Source of the DNA: Alphaproteobacteria bacterium
GTDB lineage: Bacteria > Pseudomonadota > Alphaproteobacteria > JANSWW01
Reading direction: 5' to 3'
DNA length: 64,000 nucleotides
NCBI GenBank assembly: GCA_024743275.1
Contig: JANSWW010000002.1
Location: 248,001 to 312,000 of the forward strand
Both the position numbers and the translations under genes were made by a program. Below, one piece after another: positions 26,171 through 34,804 of this stretch. The notes under the pieces are model-generated. The model saw only the letters and a program-made list of their open reading frames with translations. It made no database searches and was not told the DNA's origin. Every line of letters starts with the position of its first letter. The stretch's first letter is position 1.

Positions 26171-27403
26171 ATGGCTTTGCGAATTTTCTCCATCCTGATG
26201 CTGACCTTGATGGTCACCCTCGCCCCCTCGGCACCGGTGCTTGCCCAAGAGGCCGGCACGGAAGCGACGCAAGCGGACCCGCGGGCCGCGACCGGCGGCG
26301 CCACCACGCTCGAGGACATTCTGCGTCGCCAGGAAGGCCTCAAATACTCGAATGAATACCGGGCCGCCGAAACCGGCAACCCGGACAACGCCAAGAACAT
26401 CACCGACCAGCTCGGCACGCTGGGCGGCGCCTCCGATCCGGATCTCTGGCGCGCCCTGCGTTTCGACACCGCCAACGTGACCACCCAGGCCCAAGGCCCG
26501 GCCGTCGAGGTTCTGATCCAGGACCGCGGCATGTGGTGGCTCGAACTCCGCGAAGGTCCCATCGCCACCTATGGCGGCTTTCTGATGCTCGGCACGCTGG
26601 GCGCGCTGGTGCTCTTCTATCTGTTTCGGGGCAAGATCCGGATCGACGGACCGAAGACCGGAAAGACGATCCTGCGCTTCGAATCGATCGAGCGCTTCGC
26701 CCATTGGCTGATGGCCGGCTCCTTCATCATTCTCGGTATCACCGGTCTTGTCTCGTTGTTCGGCCGGATGGCCCTGATCCCGCTGTTCGGGCACGAGTTC
26801 TTCTCGGACATCGCCATCGGCTCCAAATGGATCCACAACAACATTTCCTGGGCCTTCATGCTCGGGATCGTCTTGTCCTTCGTGCTCTGGGTCCGCCACA
26901 ACATTCCGAACAAGACGGATATCGCCTGGCTCGCCGTGGGCGGCGGAATCTTCACCAAGGGCGTCCATCCCCCGGCGAAGAAGTTCAACGCCGGCCAGAA
27001 GTTCATTTTCTGGTCCGTGATCCTCCTCGGGGGCTCCATCTCGGCCTCGGGTCTGTCGCTGTTGTTCCCGTTCGAACTGCCGATGTTCGCGGCGACCTTC
27101 GAGAAACTGAATGCCGTCGGCATCCCGCAGCTCATTGGCCTCGGCGAGCTCAACACCGCGCTCACCCCGCATGAGGAAATGCAGTACGCCCAGCTTTGGC
27201 ACGCCATCGTCAGCTTTGTGCTGATGGCGATCATCATCGCCCATATCTATATCGGCTCCGTCGGGATGGAGGGAGCCTTCGACGCCATGGGTTCCGGCGA
27301 GGTCGAGGAGCAGTGGGCGAAAGAACACCACGGCCTCTGGGTCAAGGAGGTCAAAGAGCAGGAAGCCCAATCCCGGGGCGGCCGGACGGCGCCGGCCGAG
27401 TAA
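26171..27403 (+). CDS. fdhC: Formate dehydrogenase cytochrome b subunit gamma
   Basis: 410 aa. A signal peptide (ILMLTLMVTLAPSAPVLA) is followed by a periplasmic stretch of about 110 residues. A membrane helix comes near FLMLGTLGALVLFYLFRG, and the cytochrome b core has further helices near IERFAHWLMAGSFIILGITG, NISWAFMLGIVLSFVLWV, FWSVILLGGSISASGLSL and LWHAIVSFVLMAIIIAHIYI. His residues in FAHWLM, IHNN and AHIYIGS are candidate haem ligands. It anchors the FDH complex and reduces quinone. It is separated from the beta gene by 162 bp containing a terminator-like hairpin. Confidence 0.93.
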   Translation: MALRIFSILMLTLMVTLAPSAPVLAQEAGTEATQADPRAATGGATTLEDILRRQEGLKYSNEYRAAETGNPDNAKNITDQLGTLGGASDPDLWRALRFDTANVTTQAQGPAVEVLIQDRGMWWLELREGPIATYGGFLMLGTLGALVLFYLFRGKIRIDGPKTGKTILRFESIERFAHWLMAGSFIILGITGLVSLFGRMALIPLFGHEFFSDIAIGSKWIHNNISWAFMLGIVLSFVLWVRHNIPNKTDIAWLAVGGGIFTKGVHPPAKKFNAGQKFIFWSVILLGGSISASGLSLLFPFELPMFAATFEKLNAVGIPQLIGLGELNTALTPHEEMQYAQLWHAIVSFVLMAIIIAHIYIGSVGMEGAFDAMGSGEVEEQWAKEHHGLWVKEVKEQEAQSRGGRTAPAE

Positions 27404-27431
27404 AGCCGGGCCGCATCGGGGGTGACATCTC

Positions 27432-28799
27432 ATGACCGGTATCACCGCATCGGCGGTGCGGACGAGGCTTGCGGGCCTCGCCCTCGCCCTTTCCGTCTGT
27501 GTCGGGGGCACCGTCACGGACAAAGAGGCGGCCGCGAGCGATTTCTTCACACTCAAAGGCCATGGCGGCCCGATCATGGGCATCGCCGTGGCCCCTGAAT
27601 CGGGCAGAATCGCCACGGCCAGCTTCGACAATTCGGTGGGCCTCTGGACCCGGGGCCAGCCGGCTTGGCTCGAGGATCATCGCGCGGCGGTGAACGCCGT
27701 CGCCTTCATCGACGAAGCACGTGCGGTTTCCGCCGGCGACGACTTCGCCCTCGTGCTCTGGGACCTCAAGGCCGGTTCCGGCCAGCGCCTCGAGGGGCAC
27801 ACGGCCAAAGTCATCAACGTCGATATCGCGCCGGACCGCGGCACCATCGCGTCGGCAAGCTGGGACCGGCGGATCGGTCTGTGGCCCATCCTCTCCGACG
27901 GCAACGTCGGAACGCCCCGCTTTCTGACCGGCCACCAGGCGCCCGTGGGTGACATCGCCTTCAGCCAGGACGGAACCCGCCTTTACTCCGTCGCGGCGGA
28001 TGGGTCCTTGCGGGTCTGGGACCTCGACGGCGAAGCGGACAACCGGGTTCTCTACAACCACGGTTTCGCGATCAATACCGTGCATGTCGACGAGGAGGCC
28101 GGATGGATCGCCTATGGCTCCGTCGACGGTGTGACCCGGGTGATCGACTTTCACAGCGAACTCGAAATCGGTACCTTCACCCTCGACAGGCGGCCGATCC
28201 TGGCCATGGCGGTCAATCCCGACGGAAGCCTGCTCGCGGTCGGCGACGGCGAGGGTTATATCATGGTGATCAACACACGGACCTGGGAGATCGAGCGCGA
28301 CTTCCGGGCGACGACGCAAGGACCGGTCTGGGCCCTCGCCTTCTCGCCGGACGGCACCAACATCCATGCCGGCGGCCTCGACGACGCGCTCTATTCCTGG
28401 CCCGTCGCGAGCCTCGACGAGCACGGTCGGATCGCCGCCGACAACCGGACCTTCCTGGAGGATCCGAAGACGTTGCCGAATGGCGAACGGCAGTTCAAAC
28501 GCAAGTGCTCGATCTGCCATACCCTGACGCCGAGCAGCGCCCGTCGCGCCGGACCGACGCTCTACAATCTCTTCGGTCGAAAAGCGGGCACCGTTCCGGA
28601 CTATCTCTATTCCGAGACGCTCGACAATTCTGATATCATCTGGACCGAGACAACGGTGAAGGCGCTCTTCGACATCGGTCCGGACCACTACATTCCCGGC
28701 ACCAAGATGCCGATGCAGGTGATCGCGGCGGAAAAAGATCGTCAGGATCTCGTCGACTATCTGCGCCAAGCCACGCAGCAAGAGGACCAACAACAATGA
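27432..28799 (+). CDS. WD40 beta-propeller fused to a C-terminal cytochrome c
   Basis: 455 aa with an N-terminal signal peptide, so periplasmic. Residues ~35-330 contain about six to seven WD-like repeats (HGGPIMGIAVAPESGRIATA, FDNSVGLW, DDFALVLWDLK, WDRRIGLW, DGSLRVWDLDG). Residues ~345-450 are a class I cytochrome c with haem motif CSICH and a likely axial Met in GTKMPMQ. The haem domain resembles cytochrome c2. It lies 28 bp after the gamma subunit and overlaps the next small gene (ATGA). It probably carries electrons or docks partners for formate oxidation; this role is inferred from the operon. Confidence 0.88.
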   Translation: MTGITASAVRTRLAGLALALSVCVGGTVTDKEAAASDFFTLKGHGGPIMGIAVAPESGRIATASFDNSVGLWTRGQPAWLEDHRAAVNAVAFIDEARAVSAGDDFALVLWDLKAGSGQRLEGHTAKVINVDIAPDRGTIASASWDRRIGLWPILSDGNVGTPRFLTGHQAPVGDIAFSQDGTRLYSVAADGSLRVWDLDGEADNRVLYNHGFAINTVHVDEEAGWIAYGSVDGVTRVIDFHSELEIGTFTLDRRPILAMAVNPDGSLLAVGDGEGYIMVINTRTWEIERDFRATTQGPVWALAFSPDGTNIHAGGLDDALYSWPVASLDEHGRIAADNRTFLEDPKTLPNGERQFKRKCSICHTLTPSSARRAGPTLYNLFGRKAGTVPDYLYSETLDNSDIIWTETTVKALFDIGPDHYIPGTKMPMQVIAAEKDRQDLVDYLRQATQQEDQQQ

Positions 28800-28921
28800 G
28801 AACAATGATCTTCGCCTTCGTCTTCACGGCGGTCATGACCGTCGGTGCGGACATCTTCCTCGACATGATCGGCTTCTCGGCCGAGGAACAGACCTCGGGC
28901 AACGCCGTGCGGCTCGACTGA
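28796..28921 (+). CDS. 41-aa single-span membrane or secreted peptide
   Basis: Begins at the ATG overlapping the WD40-cytochrome c stop (ATGA) and ends at TGA 28919-28921. The first 25 residues, MRTMIFAFVFTAVMTVGADI, form a hydrophobic helix, and the short tail SAEEQTSGNAVRLD is polar. The exact stop-start overlap and the match to neighbouring codon usage support a real gene too short for ordinary gene callers. It may be a small subunit stabilising the FDH complex, like the small subunits of respiratory oxidases. Confidence 0.65.
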   Translation: MRTMIFAFVFTAVMTVGADIFLDMIGFSAEEQTSGNAVRLD

Positions 28922-28932
28922 AAACACCCCTC

Positions 28933-28960
28933 GGCGCGGCTCGCTTTGACGGACCGCGCC
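28933..28960 (+). terminator. Possible weak hairpin after the FDH operon
   Basis: GGCGCGG (28933-28939) and CCGCGCC (28954-28960) are exact inverted repeats with a 14-nt loop. Only a short TTTT lies further on (28971-28974). It lies between the FDH operon and tupB. A TTGACG inside the loop could instead be a promoter element. Confidence 0.3.
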
Positions 28961-29011
28961 AATCGCCGCATTTTCCAGGAAATGCATCCCGGATAGAGGC
29001 CGCCCGAACAT

Positions 29012-29719
29012 ATGCAGGACTTCGCCGACTCCTTTCTGCTCGCCATCGGCCTGATCCTTTCGGGCGATGCGGAGCTGTGGGCGATCGTCCTCCTCTCCTT
29101 GCGGGTGTCGCTGACCGCCGTCCTGGTGGCCGCCGTGATCGGCATGCCGCTCGGCGCGTTGCTCGCCGTTGGGCGATTCCCGGGCAAACAGACCATCATC
29201 GTTCTGGTGAACGCCTTAATGGGTCTGCCGCCGGTCGTCGTCGGCCTGATGGTCTATCTCATGCTGTCCAACAGCGGCCCGCTCGGCGTGCTACAGCTGC
29301 TCTATACGCCGACGGCCATGATCATCGCCCAGGTCGTTCTGGTGACCCCGATCATCGCCGCGCTGACCCGGCAGGTCATCGAAGGGCTGGACGCGGAATA
29401 CGCCGAGCAGCTCCGGTCGCTCGGCATCTCCAGGCTCGACTCGGTCCCGACCCTGTTGTGGGACGGACGCTACGCCCTGATGACGGCGCTCCTGGCAGGG
29501 TTCGGCCGGGCGATCGCCGAGGTCGGCGCGGTGATCATCGTCGGTGGCAACATCAACCATGTCACCCGGGTCATGACCACCACGATCGCGCTGGAGACAT
29601 CCAAGGGCAACCTCGCCCTCGCCTTGGCGCTCGGCGCCATACTCATTCTCATCGCCGTGGCGGTGAACGCGTCGGTCAGCCTGCTGGGCACCACGGCGAG
29701 GCAGTCGGCCTATGCATGA
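29012..29719 (+). CDS. tupB: Tungstate ABC transporter permease
   Basis: 235 aa with about five to six membrane helices. The cytoplasmic EAA-type loop is in RQVIEGLDAEYAEQLRSLGIS and GFGRAIAEVGAVIIVGGNI. TupB/WtpB-like features and the adjoining tupC and tupA give the identity. It would import tungstate for the bis-MGD cofactor of the upstream formate dehydrogenase. The 3' end overlaps tupC by eight bases. Confidence 0.9.
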   Translation: MQDFADSFLLAIGLILSGDAELWAIVLLSLRVSLTAVLVAAVIGMPLGALLAVGRFPGKQTIIVLVNALMGLPPVVVGLMVYLMLSNSGPLGVLQLLYTPTAMIIAQVVLVTPIIAALTRQVIEGLDAEYAEQLRSLGISRLDSVPTLLWDGRYALMTALLAGFGRAIAEVGAVIIVGGNINHVTRVMTTTIALETSKGNLALALALGAILILIAVAVNASVSLLGTTARQSAYA

Positions 29720-30494
29720 TTCGACCACCTTTCGCGATGTCGCGGACGGGGTGGGGATCCCGACCGAGGATCTGGACCGTCCGCTGCTGCCCCTGGTCGC
29801 CGAGAATCTCGCTTACAGCGTCGACGACCGGGCCCTGGTGGATATCCGGTCGCTGACCCTGCGGGACGGAGGTCCCACCGTCATCCTCGGACCCAACGGG
29901 GCCGGTAAGAGCCTGCTGCTGCGTCTGCTCCACGGACTGATCGAACCGACCAAGGGAGAGGTCCTTTTCGGCGGCCGTCCGGCCGACGAGACCATCCGCC
30001 GGCGCCAGGCGATGGTGTTCCAGCGACCTGTGCTGCTGCGCCGCTCGGTGGCGGCCAATGTCGACTACGCCCTCAAGGCCCACGGCGTTGCAAGAAGCGA
30101 GCGTCGGGAGCGCATTCTCGATCTGCTCGCCATGGGCGGGTTGACCGACAAGGCACGGCAGCCGGCCCGCACCCTGTCCGGCGGCGAGCAGCAGCGCCTC
30201 GCCCTTGTCCGGGCGCTGGCGACCGAACCGGACGTTCTGTTTCTGGACGAGCCCACGGCCAGTCTCTACCCTGGCGCCATCAAGGCTTTCGAGGCGCTGG
30301 TGCGCGATGCGGACCGGGCCGGCACGAAGGTCGTGATGGTGACCCAAGATATCGGTCAGGCCCGCCGGCTGGCCGACGAGGTCATCTTCATGTATCGCGG
30401 CAAGATCGTCGAGAAGTCCGCCGCCGCGACCTTCTTCGATGCCCCCGCCTCGGACGCCGCCCGGCAGTTCGTCGCGGGCGATCTGCTGATCTAA
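29712..30494 (+). CDS. tupC: Tungstate ABC transporter ATP-binding protein
   Basis: 260 aa. Walker A is in VILGPNGAGKSLLLRLLHGL, the Q-loop in MVFQRPVLLRRSV, the signature in [19 protein letters not shown], Walker B in VLFLDEPTASLYP and the switch region in VVMVTQDIGQARRLAD, where Gln replaces the usual His-motif residue. The N-terminal ~30 residues are an extension before the ABC core. It overlaps tupB and is followed by tupA. Confidence 0.9.
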   Translation: MHDSTTFRDVADGVGIPTEDLDRPLLPLVAENLAYSVDDRALVDIRSLTLRDGGPTVILGPNGAGKSLLLRLLHGLIEPTKGEVLFGGRPADETIRRRQAMVFQRPVLLRRSVAANVDYALKAHGVARSERRERILDLLAMGGLTDKARQPARTLSGGEQQRLALVRALATEPDVLFLDEPTASLYPGAIKAFEALVRDADRAGTKVVMVTQDIGQARRLADEVIFMYRGKIVEKSAAATFFDAPASDAARQFVAGDLLI

Positions 30495-30523
30495 GAAAGA
30501 CCGAAACGGGGAGAACCATAGAG

Positions 30524-31360
30524 ATGCTGCGCCGGACATTCCTGGGACTGCTGACGGCCGCGGCCGTGCTGGGCACGGTGACAACCGCGAAGGCGGACGA
30601 CTTCATCATCGTTCAATCGACGACCTCGACGCAGAATTCAGGGCTGCTCGACGCCATCCTGCCGATCTTCAAGGAAAAAACCGGGATCGAGGTTCGCGTG
30701 GTCGCCGTCGGAACCGGCCAGGCGATCAAGAACGCCCGGAACGGGGATGGCGACGTGTTGCTGGTCCACGCCAAACCGGCCGAGGAGAAGTTCGTCGCCG
30801 AGGGTTGGGGCGTCGCCCGCCAGGACGTGATGTACAACGACTTCGTGGTCGTCGGCCCCGGCGCCGATCCGGCCGGCGTCGGCGGCATGACCGACGTTGT
30901 CACCGCCCTCGGCAAGATCGCCGGTAGCGAGTCCATCTTCGCCTCCCGCGGCGACGATTCCGGCACGCACAAGGCCGAGCAGCGCCTTTGGGCCGAAACC
31001 GGGGTGGACGTCTCCGCCGCCTCCGGCGGGTGGTACCGCGAAACCGGTTCCGGCATGGGGGCGACCCTCAACACAGGGGTCGGGATGGGGGCCTATATCC
31101 TGACCGACCGGGCCACCTGGATCTCGTTCGGCAACAAGGGGTCCCACCGGGTGCTGGTGGAGGGCGATTCGAAGCTCTTCAATCAGTATGGCATCATCCT
31201 GGTGAACCCGGCGAAGCACGCCCGGGTGAAGGCGGAAGCCGGCCAGGCCTTCATCGACTGGCTCACCGGTCCCGAGGGACAGGCGGCGATCGCCAAATTC
31301 AAGATCGGCGGCCAGCAATTGTTCTTCCCGAATGCCAAAGGGGCCGGCGCCGCCGGCTGA
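30524..31360 (+). CDS. tupA: Tungstate-binding periplasmic protein
   Basis: 278 aa with a signal peptide (RRTFLGLLTAAAVLGTVTTAKA; the Arg pair hints at possible Tat export). The TupA anion-binding segments VQSTTSTQNSGLL, VHAKPAEEKFVAEG and SRGDDSGTHKAEQRLW are present. Family members bind tungstate very tightly and distinguish it from molybdate. Gene order tupB-tupC-tupA next to a formate dehydrogenase supports a tungsten-dependent enzyme. GGGGAG precedes the ATG. Confidence 0.92.
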   Translation: MLRRTFLGLLTAAAVLGTVTTAKADDFIIVQSTTSTQNSGLLDAILPIFKEKTGIEVRVVAVGTGQAIKNARNGDGDVLLVHAKPAEEKFVAEGWGVARQDVMYNDFVVVGPGADPAGVGGMTDVVTALGKIAGSESIFASRGDDSGTHKAEQRLWAETGVDVSAASGGWYRETGSGMGATLNTGVGMGAYILTDRATWISFGNKGSHRVLVEGDSKLFNQYGIILVNPAKHARVKAEAGQAFIDWLTGPEGQAAIAKFKIGGQQLFFPNAKGAGAAG

Positions 31361-31373
31361 CGACGGTAACCGA

Positions 31374-31976
31374 ATGCCCAAGAAACTCGACCCGGCCGCT
31401 CTTCAGGAGCGGCTGGCGACCGCGCTTGCGCGTGAAGATTGGACAAGTGCCGAAAGCCTCTTGACCGACTTGACCGTGGCGGCGCCCAACAACGCCCCGG
31501 TGTATTACAATCGGGGTCTTGTGCGTCGGCGGCAGGGGAATGGTGAGGACGCGCTGGCCGATTTCGAGAAAGCCCTGGAACTCGATCCCTATTACGACAA
31601 GGCGCTGTTCGAATACGGGGCGCTGGAATTGGAGAACGGGAATTGGGCGCGGGCGGCATCGGGCTTCGAGAGCTATCTGGAACTGGTTCCCGGCGACTTG
31701 GACGCCCGGCTCAATCTGGTCAACGCCCTGCTGCGGGCCGACCGTCCGGAGGACGCCCGGGCCCAGGCGCGAACCGCCGTCCAGATGAAGGAAAGTGCGG
31801 GACTGTTGCTGGCACTGGCGGAGGCTGAACGGGATTGCGGCAATCTCGACGCCATGGAGGCCGCCCTTAAGAAGATCGCCCAGACGAAAGGGGCCAAGAA
31901 GGATCCGGCCCTGGCCGCCCGGATCCTGAGCATCCGAAGCCAGGGAAACCGGGGCAGATTCTCGCTCAGGCCCTGA
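31374..31976 (+). CDS. TPR-repeat protein
   Basis: 200 aa, no signal peptide. At least three tetratricopeptide repeats are visible: around residues 35-70 (VYYNRGLVRRRQGNGEDALADFEKALELDP, described here in parts: the tail A-L-x-L-D-P is typical), 70-105 (ALFEYGALELENGNWARAASG) and 105-140. The C-terminus is basic. It lies 13 bp after tupA and may be co-transcribed. A protein-interaction role is expected; partner unknown. Confidence 0.8.
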   Translation: MPKKLDPAALQERLATALAREDWTSAESLLTDLTVAAPNNAPVYYNRGLVRRRQGNGEDALADFEKALELDPYYDKALFEYGALELENGNWARAASGFESYLELVPGDLDARLNLVNALLRADRPEDARAQARTAVQMKESAGLLLALAEAERDCGNLDAMEAALKKIAQTKGAKKDPALAARILSIRSQGNRGRFSLRP

Positions 31977-31986
31977 AAACGGCGCC

Positions 31987-32697
31987 CTACCGTTTGCGGC
32001 GGAAGGCTTTGCGATACAGCCCCGGGTCGGATTGCAGCCCGTCCTGCACCGTCAGATGGCGGGCCAACGCGTCCTGGGTCATCTCGGCGAAATCCAGCTT
32101 CAGGGCCTCCCGCTTCACCGGAAAGGCCTGGGCGACCGGTGTCCCGGCCTTGAGAACCCCGGCGAATTCCGGGTCGGTCCACAGGGCGGGGAAATGCACG
32201 AACCCGTCGGACCAGGAATCGCAGTCCACCTGCCCGGAGAAGGTCCGGAACGGCAGATCGAGACGGTTCACCGGATGGGTGAACAGGAGCGACCAGCCCT
32301 GGGGCATCTCGACGGTCCAGAAGTTGTTGAACTTGACGAAGAACTGGCCGGCGGCCGGGGCCGGCACGCCCGGCACACCGTTCCCCTGCTCCGGCACGTG
32401 GACGCCGATCGGCGAGCGGCTGGCCCGGGCCTTGTCATGCCGCGGCAGATCCCAATCCCAGCTCAGCTTACCGCCGCTCACCGTCACGTCGGCGGCGAGC
32501 GGAAACAGGATGCCGGACTGCATCGCGTCGAGAAAGGGCGGGCACTGCTTCACCGTGCGGACGGAAGTCCCGCCGAGAACCGGGCTCTGCGTCTCGGACG
32601 GCATCTCCCTGATCCAGGCCGGCATACCGGCCGCTGCCGGGACGGGCCGCGGCAAGAAACCGTCATAGCCCGGAAGACAGCGAAATCTGATATCCAT
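31987..32697 (-). CDS. Conserved protein of unknown function (DUF6065-like)
   Basis: 236 aa, soluble. The segments GMPAWIREMPSE, TVKQCPPFLDAMQSGILFPLA, FNNFWTVEMPQGWSLLFTHP and VDCDSWSDGFVHFPALWTDP are the most conserved-looking parts and remind me of DUF6065. The aromatic, Pro- and Asp-rich composition suggests a compact beta fold, perhaps cupin- or jelly-roll-like. Its ATG overlaps the stop of the permease gene (TGATG), making it the last gene of the polyamine-type transporter operon, which is an unusual partner. Confidence 0.6.
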   Translation of the reverse strand: MDIRFRCLPGYDGFLPRPVPAAAGMPAWIREMPSETQSPVLGGTSVRTVKQCPPFLDAMQSGILFPLAADVTVSGGKLSWDWDLPRHDKARASRSPIGVHVPEQGNGVPGVPAPAAGQFFVKFNNFWTVEMPQGWSLLFTHPVNRLDLPFRTFSGQVDCDSWSDGFVHFPALWTDPEFAGVLKAGTPVAQAFPVKREALKLDFAEMTQDALARHLTVQDGLQSDPGLYRKAFRRKR

Positions 32698-33569
32698 CAG
32701 CCCTTTGCTTTGCGGTCCCTACGGCGTTGCATCAGGACATAGGTAACCGCTCCGGCAACGGTGATAAATACAAAGATGACCCCGATGGCGTTGATCATCG
32801 GCGACAGACCGAACCGCATCCGCGACCCGATCTCCGTCACCAGGGTGTACGAGCCGCCGATGGCGAAGAAGGTGGTATTGTAGTTCTCGATCGACTGCAG
32901 GAAGGCGATCACCGACCCGGTCACGATGGTCGGCATCAGGAAGGGCAAGGTGATGCGCCGAAACACCATCACCGGCGACGCGCCGAGGTCCAAGGCCGCC
33001 TCTTCCAGAACCCGGTCCTGACGTTGGAGGCGCGCCATGAACAGCAACATACAGTAGGACGCGATGAAACAGGCCTGGGCCACCATCGCCGTGAACAGGC
33101 CGGCCTGAACATTGAAGAAGTCGCGCCAGAAGATCATCGTCGTGACCCCGAGGACGATTCCCGGCATCAGGATCGGGGAGACGAGCACGGTATAGAGGAA
33201 GGTGCTGGCCCCGGACTGGAGCCGGGTGAGGATCAGCGCGCCCGACAGGCCCAGCGGTATGGCGATGGCGATGACGCCGAAGGCGATCAGGATCGAGTTG
33301 AACAGGCCCTGAACGAAACGCTCGTCATAGGGCAGTTCCTGGAACCAGCGCAGGGTGAACCCCTGCCAATCGGTCACCGACGGGGTCGGCGAGGCGTTGA
33401 AGGCCGCGATCACCATGAAGATCAGCGGCAGGAACATATAGGCGAAGAAGATCACCAGATAGGCGTTCAACAGGGCGTTCGACCAATCGGTTTCCCGCTT
33501 GGCGGTGACCACGCTCGCACGCGGCGTCGTGCCCGGCTTCGGGGCGGAGGCGGTGTCGAGCGTCGTCAT
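32697..33569 (-). CDS. ABC transporter permease, spermidine/putrescine type (PotC-like)
   Basis: 290 aa. An N-terminal cytoplasmic extension of about 30 residues is followed by six membrane helices. The EAA loop is LEEAALDLGASPVMVFRRITLPFLMP shown in two parts: EEAALDLGASP and ITLPFLMP. It pairs with the second permease, overlapping it by four bases (ATGA). The family imports polyamines or related cations. Identification relies on the permease pattern and the PotD-like binding protein. Confidence 0.88.
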   Translation of the reverse strand: MTTLDTASAPKPGTTPRASVVTAKRETDWSNALLNAYLVIFFAYMFLPLIFMVIAAFNASPTPSVTDWQGFTLRWFQELPYDERFVQGLFNSILIAFGVIAIAIPLGLSGALILTRLQSGASTFLYTVLVSPILMPGIVLGVTTMIFWRDFFNVQAGLFTAMVAQACFIASYCMLLFMARLQRQDRVLEEAALDLGASPVMVFRRITLPFLMPTIVTGSVIAFLQSIENYNTTFFAIGGSYTLVTEIGSRMRFGLSPMINAIGVIFVFITVAGAVTYVLMQRRRDRKAKG

Positions 33570-34804
33570 TTGGCGATGTCCCTGATTCCGACCTTGAAGA
33601 TCGCCATATTGGCCAGGATGAAGATCACGCAGGCGACCAGCAGGGCGAGCGAATAGGCGGAGCCCTCATACCAACTGTCGGCCTCGAAGAAGCGGCGGTA
33701 GATCAGCTGGCTGAACCAGTCGGGATGGAGACCCCGGCCGACGATCTCCGGCACGGCGATGGACCCGGCCGACAGCATGAAGGTCATGATCGAGCCGACG
33801 GCGATTCCCGGCTTGGCGTGGGGAATAACGACACGGAAATGAATGCGCCAGGTCGACGCCCCGAGATCGCGGGCCGCCTCGATCTGGTTGCGGTCCAGGG
33901 TGTCGATCGTGTTGTAGATCGGAAACACCATGAACAGGATATAGGCATAGACCATCACCGTGAACACGGCCCCGTTGGAGGCGACGAAACGGATCCCCTC
34001 CCCGGCTTCGAAATCGATCAGGCCGACCGCGTCGAACACCCAATTGAGGATGCCCTGCTTCTCCAGGATCATGACCCAGGAGAAAATCCGCAACAGCTCG
34101 TTGATGGCATAGGGGATCACCAACCCGACCATCATCAAAGTGAGTTTCTCCGCGGTCGGCATGCTCGCCGCCGCATAGGCGACCGGATAGCATACGACGA
34201 AACAAAGCAGCGTGACGCAGAGCGCGTAGAGCAGCGTCATCAGGAAGATCTCGACATGGATCGCGCTCATGTCGGTGAAGTTGCGAAGGGAATAGGAGGT
34301 CTCGACGCCCTTGATCTCGCTGCCGTCCGTCTCCTGGGCCTCCAGGGTGGCGATCCGGCCCTCCAGGGTGGCGATCCGGCCCTCCAGCGCCGTCCGATCC
34401 CGGGGCGTCCCGCCCGCACCCGGCGACGGGACTCCCACGGACGGAACCCCCACGGACGGAACTGGCGGCGACGGGGCCGCCGAGGGACTCGGTGTTAGGC
34501 TGGGGGACGGCAAGCCCGCCCCCACGGACGGCACCCCAACCGAGGGCACGCCCACGGAATCGGTCGACGGCGTCTCCGCAGCATCCAGGACCAGTAGCTC
34601 TTGTTCGAGGGAGAATTTCTCGGTGTAGAGCCGGTCGATCTCGAGCGCGAGCATGGCGACTTCACCGCCCCGGTCCTCATAGATGAAGGCCCGGTCGACC
34701 ATCCGCAGCGTCGGCACCAGTATCATCAGAACGATCCAGATCGCCGTCAGGCCGACGAAAAGGCCGGTCAGCCCCTTGCCATAGCTCTTGATCAGGCTGG
34801 TCAT
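33566..34804 (-). CDS. ABC transporter permease, PotB-like, with a repeat-rich insert
   Basis: 412 aa, about 120 longer than usual PotB. After the first membrane helix comes an insert (about residues 50-170) of low complexity: repeats of S-V-G-V-P (three plus two copies), Pro/Ser-rich stretches, and tandem LEGRIAT heptads that look coiled-coil-like. Normal permease helices follow, with the EAA loop EAARDLGASTWRIHFRVVIP. By topology the insert faces the periplasm. Its DNA shows 12-, 15- and 21-bp tandem repeats, so expansion is probably recent. It overlaps the ATPase gene (ATGA). Confidence 0.88.
   Translation of the reverse strand: MTSLIKSYGKGLTGLFVGLTAIWIVLMILVPTLRMVDRAFIYEDRGGEVAMLALEIDRLYTEKFSLEQELLVLDAAETPSTDSVGVPSVGVPSVGAGLPSPSLTPSPSAAPSPPVPSVGVPSVGVPSPGAGGTPRDRTALEGRIATLEGRIATLEAQETDGSEIKGVETSYSLRNFTDMSAIHVEIFLMTLLYALCVTLLCFVVCYPVAYAAASMPTAEKLTLMMVGLVIPYAINELLRIFSWVMILEKQGILNWVFDAVGLIDFEAGEGIRFVASNGAVFTVMVYAYILFMVFPIYNTIDTLDRNQIEAARDLGASTWRIHFRVVIPHAKPGIAVGSIMTFMLSAGSIAVPEIVGRGLHPDWFSQLIYRRFFEADSWYEGSAYSLALLVACVIFILANMAIFKVGIRDIAK
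34348..34560. repeat. In-frame tandem repeats inside the PotB-like permease gene
   Basis: A 21-bp unit (GTGGCGATCCGGCCCTCCAGG) is tandemly duplicated at about 34346-34387, encoding LEGRIAT. Further on, variants of CCCACGGACGGAAC repeat around 34434-34458 and again near 34520-34555, encoding S-V-G-V-P. All units are multiples of three in effect, so the frame is kept. Confidence 0.85.
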
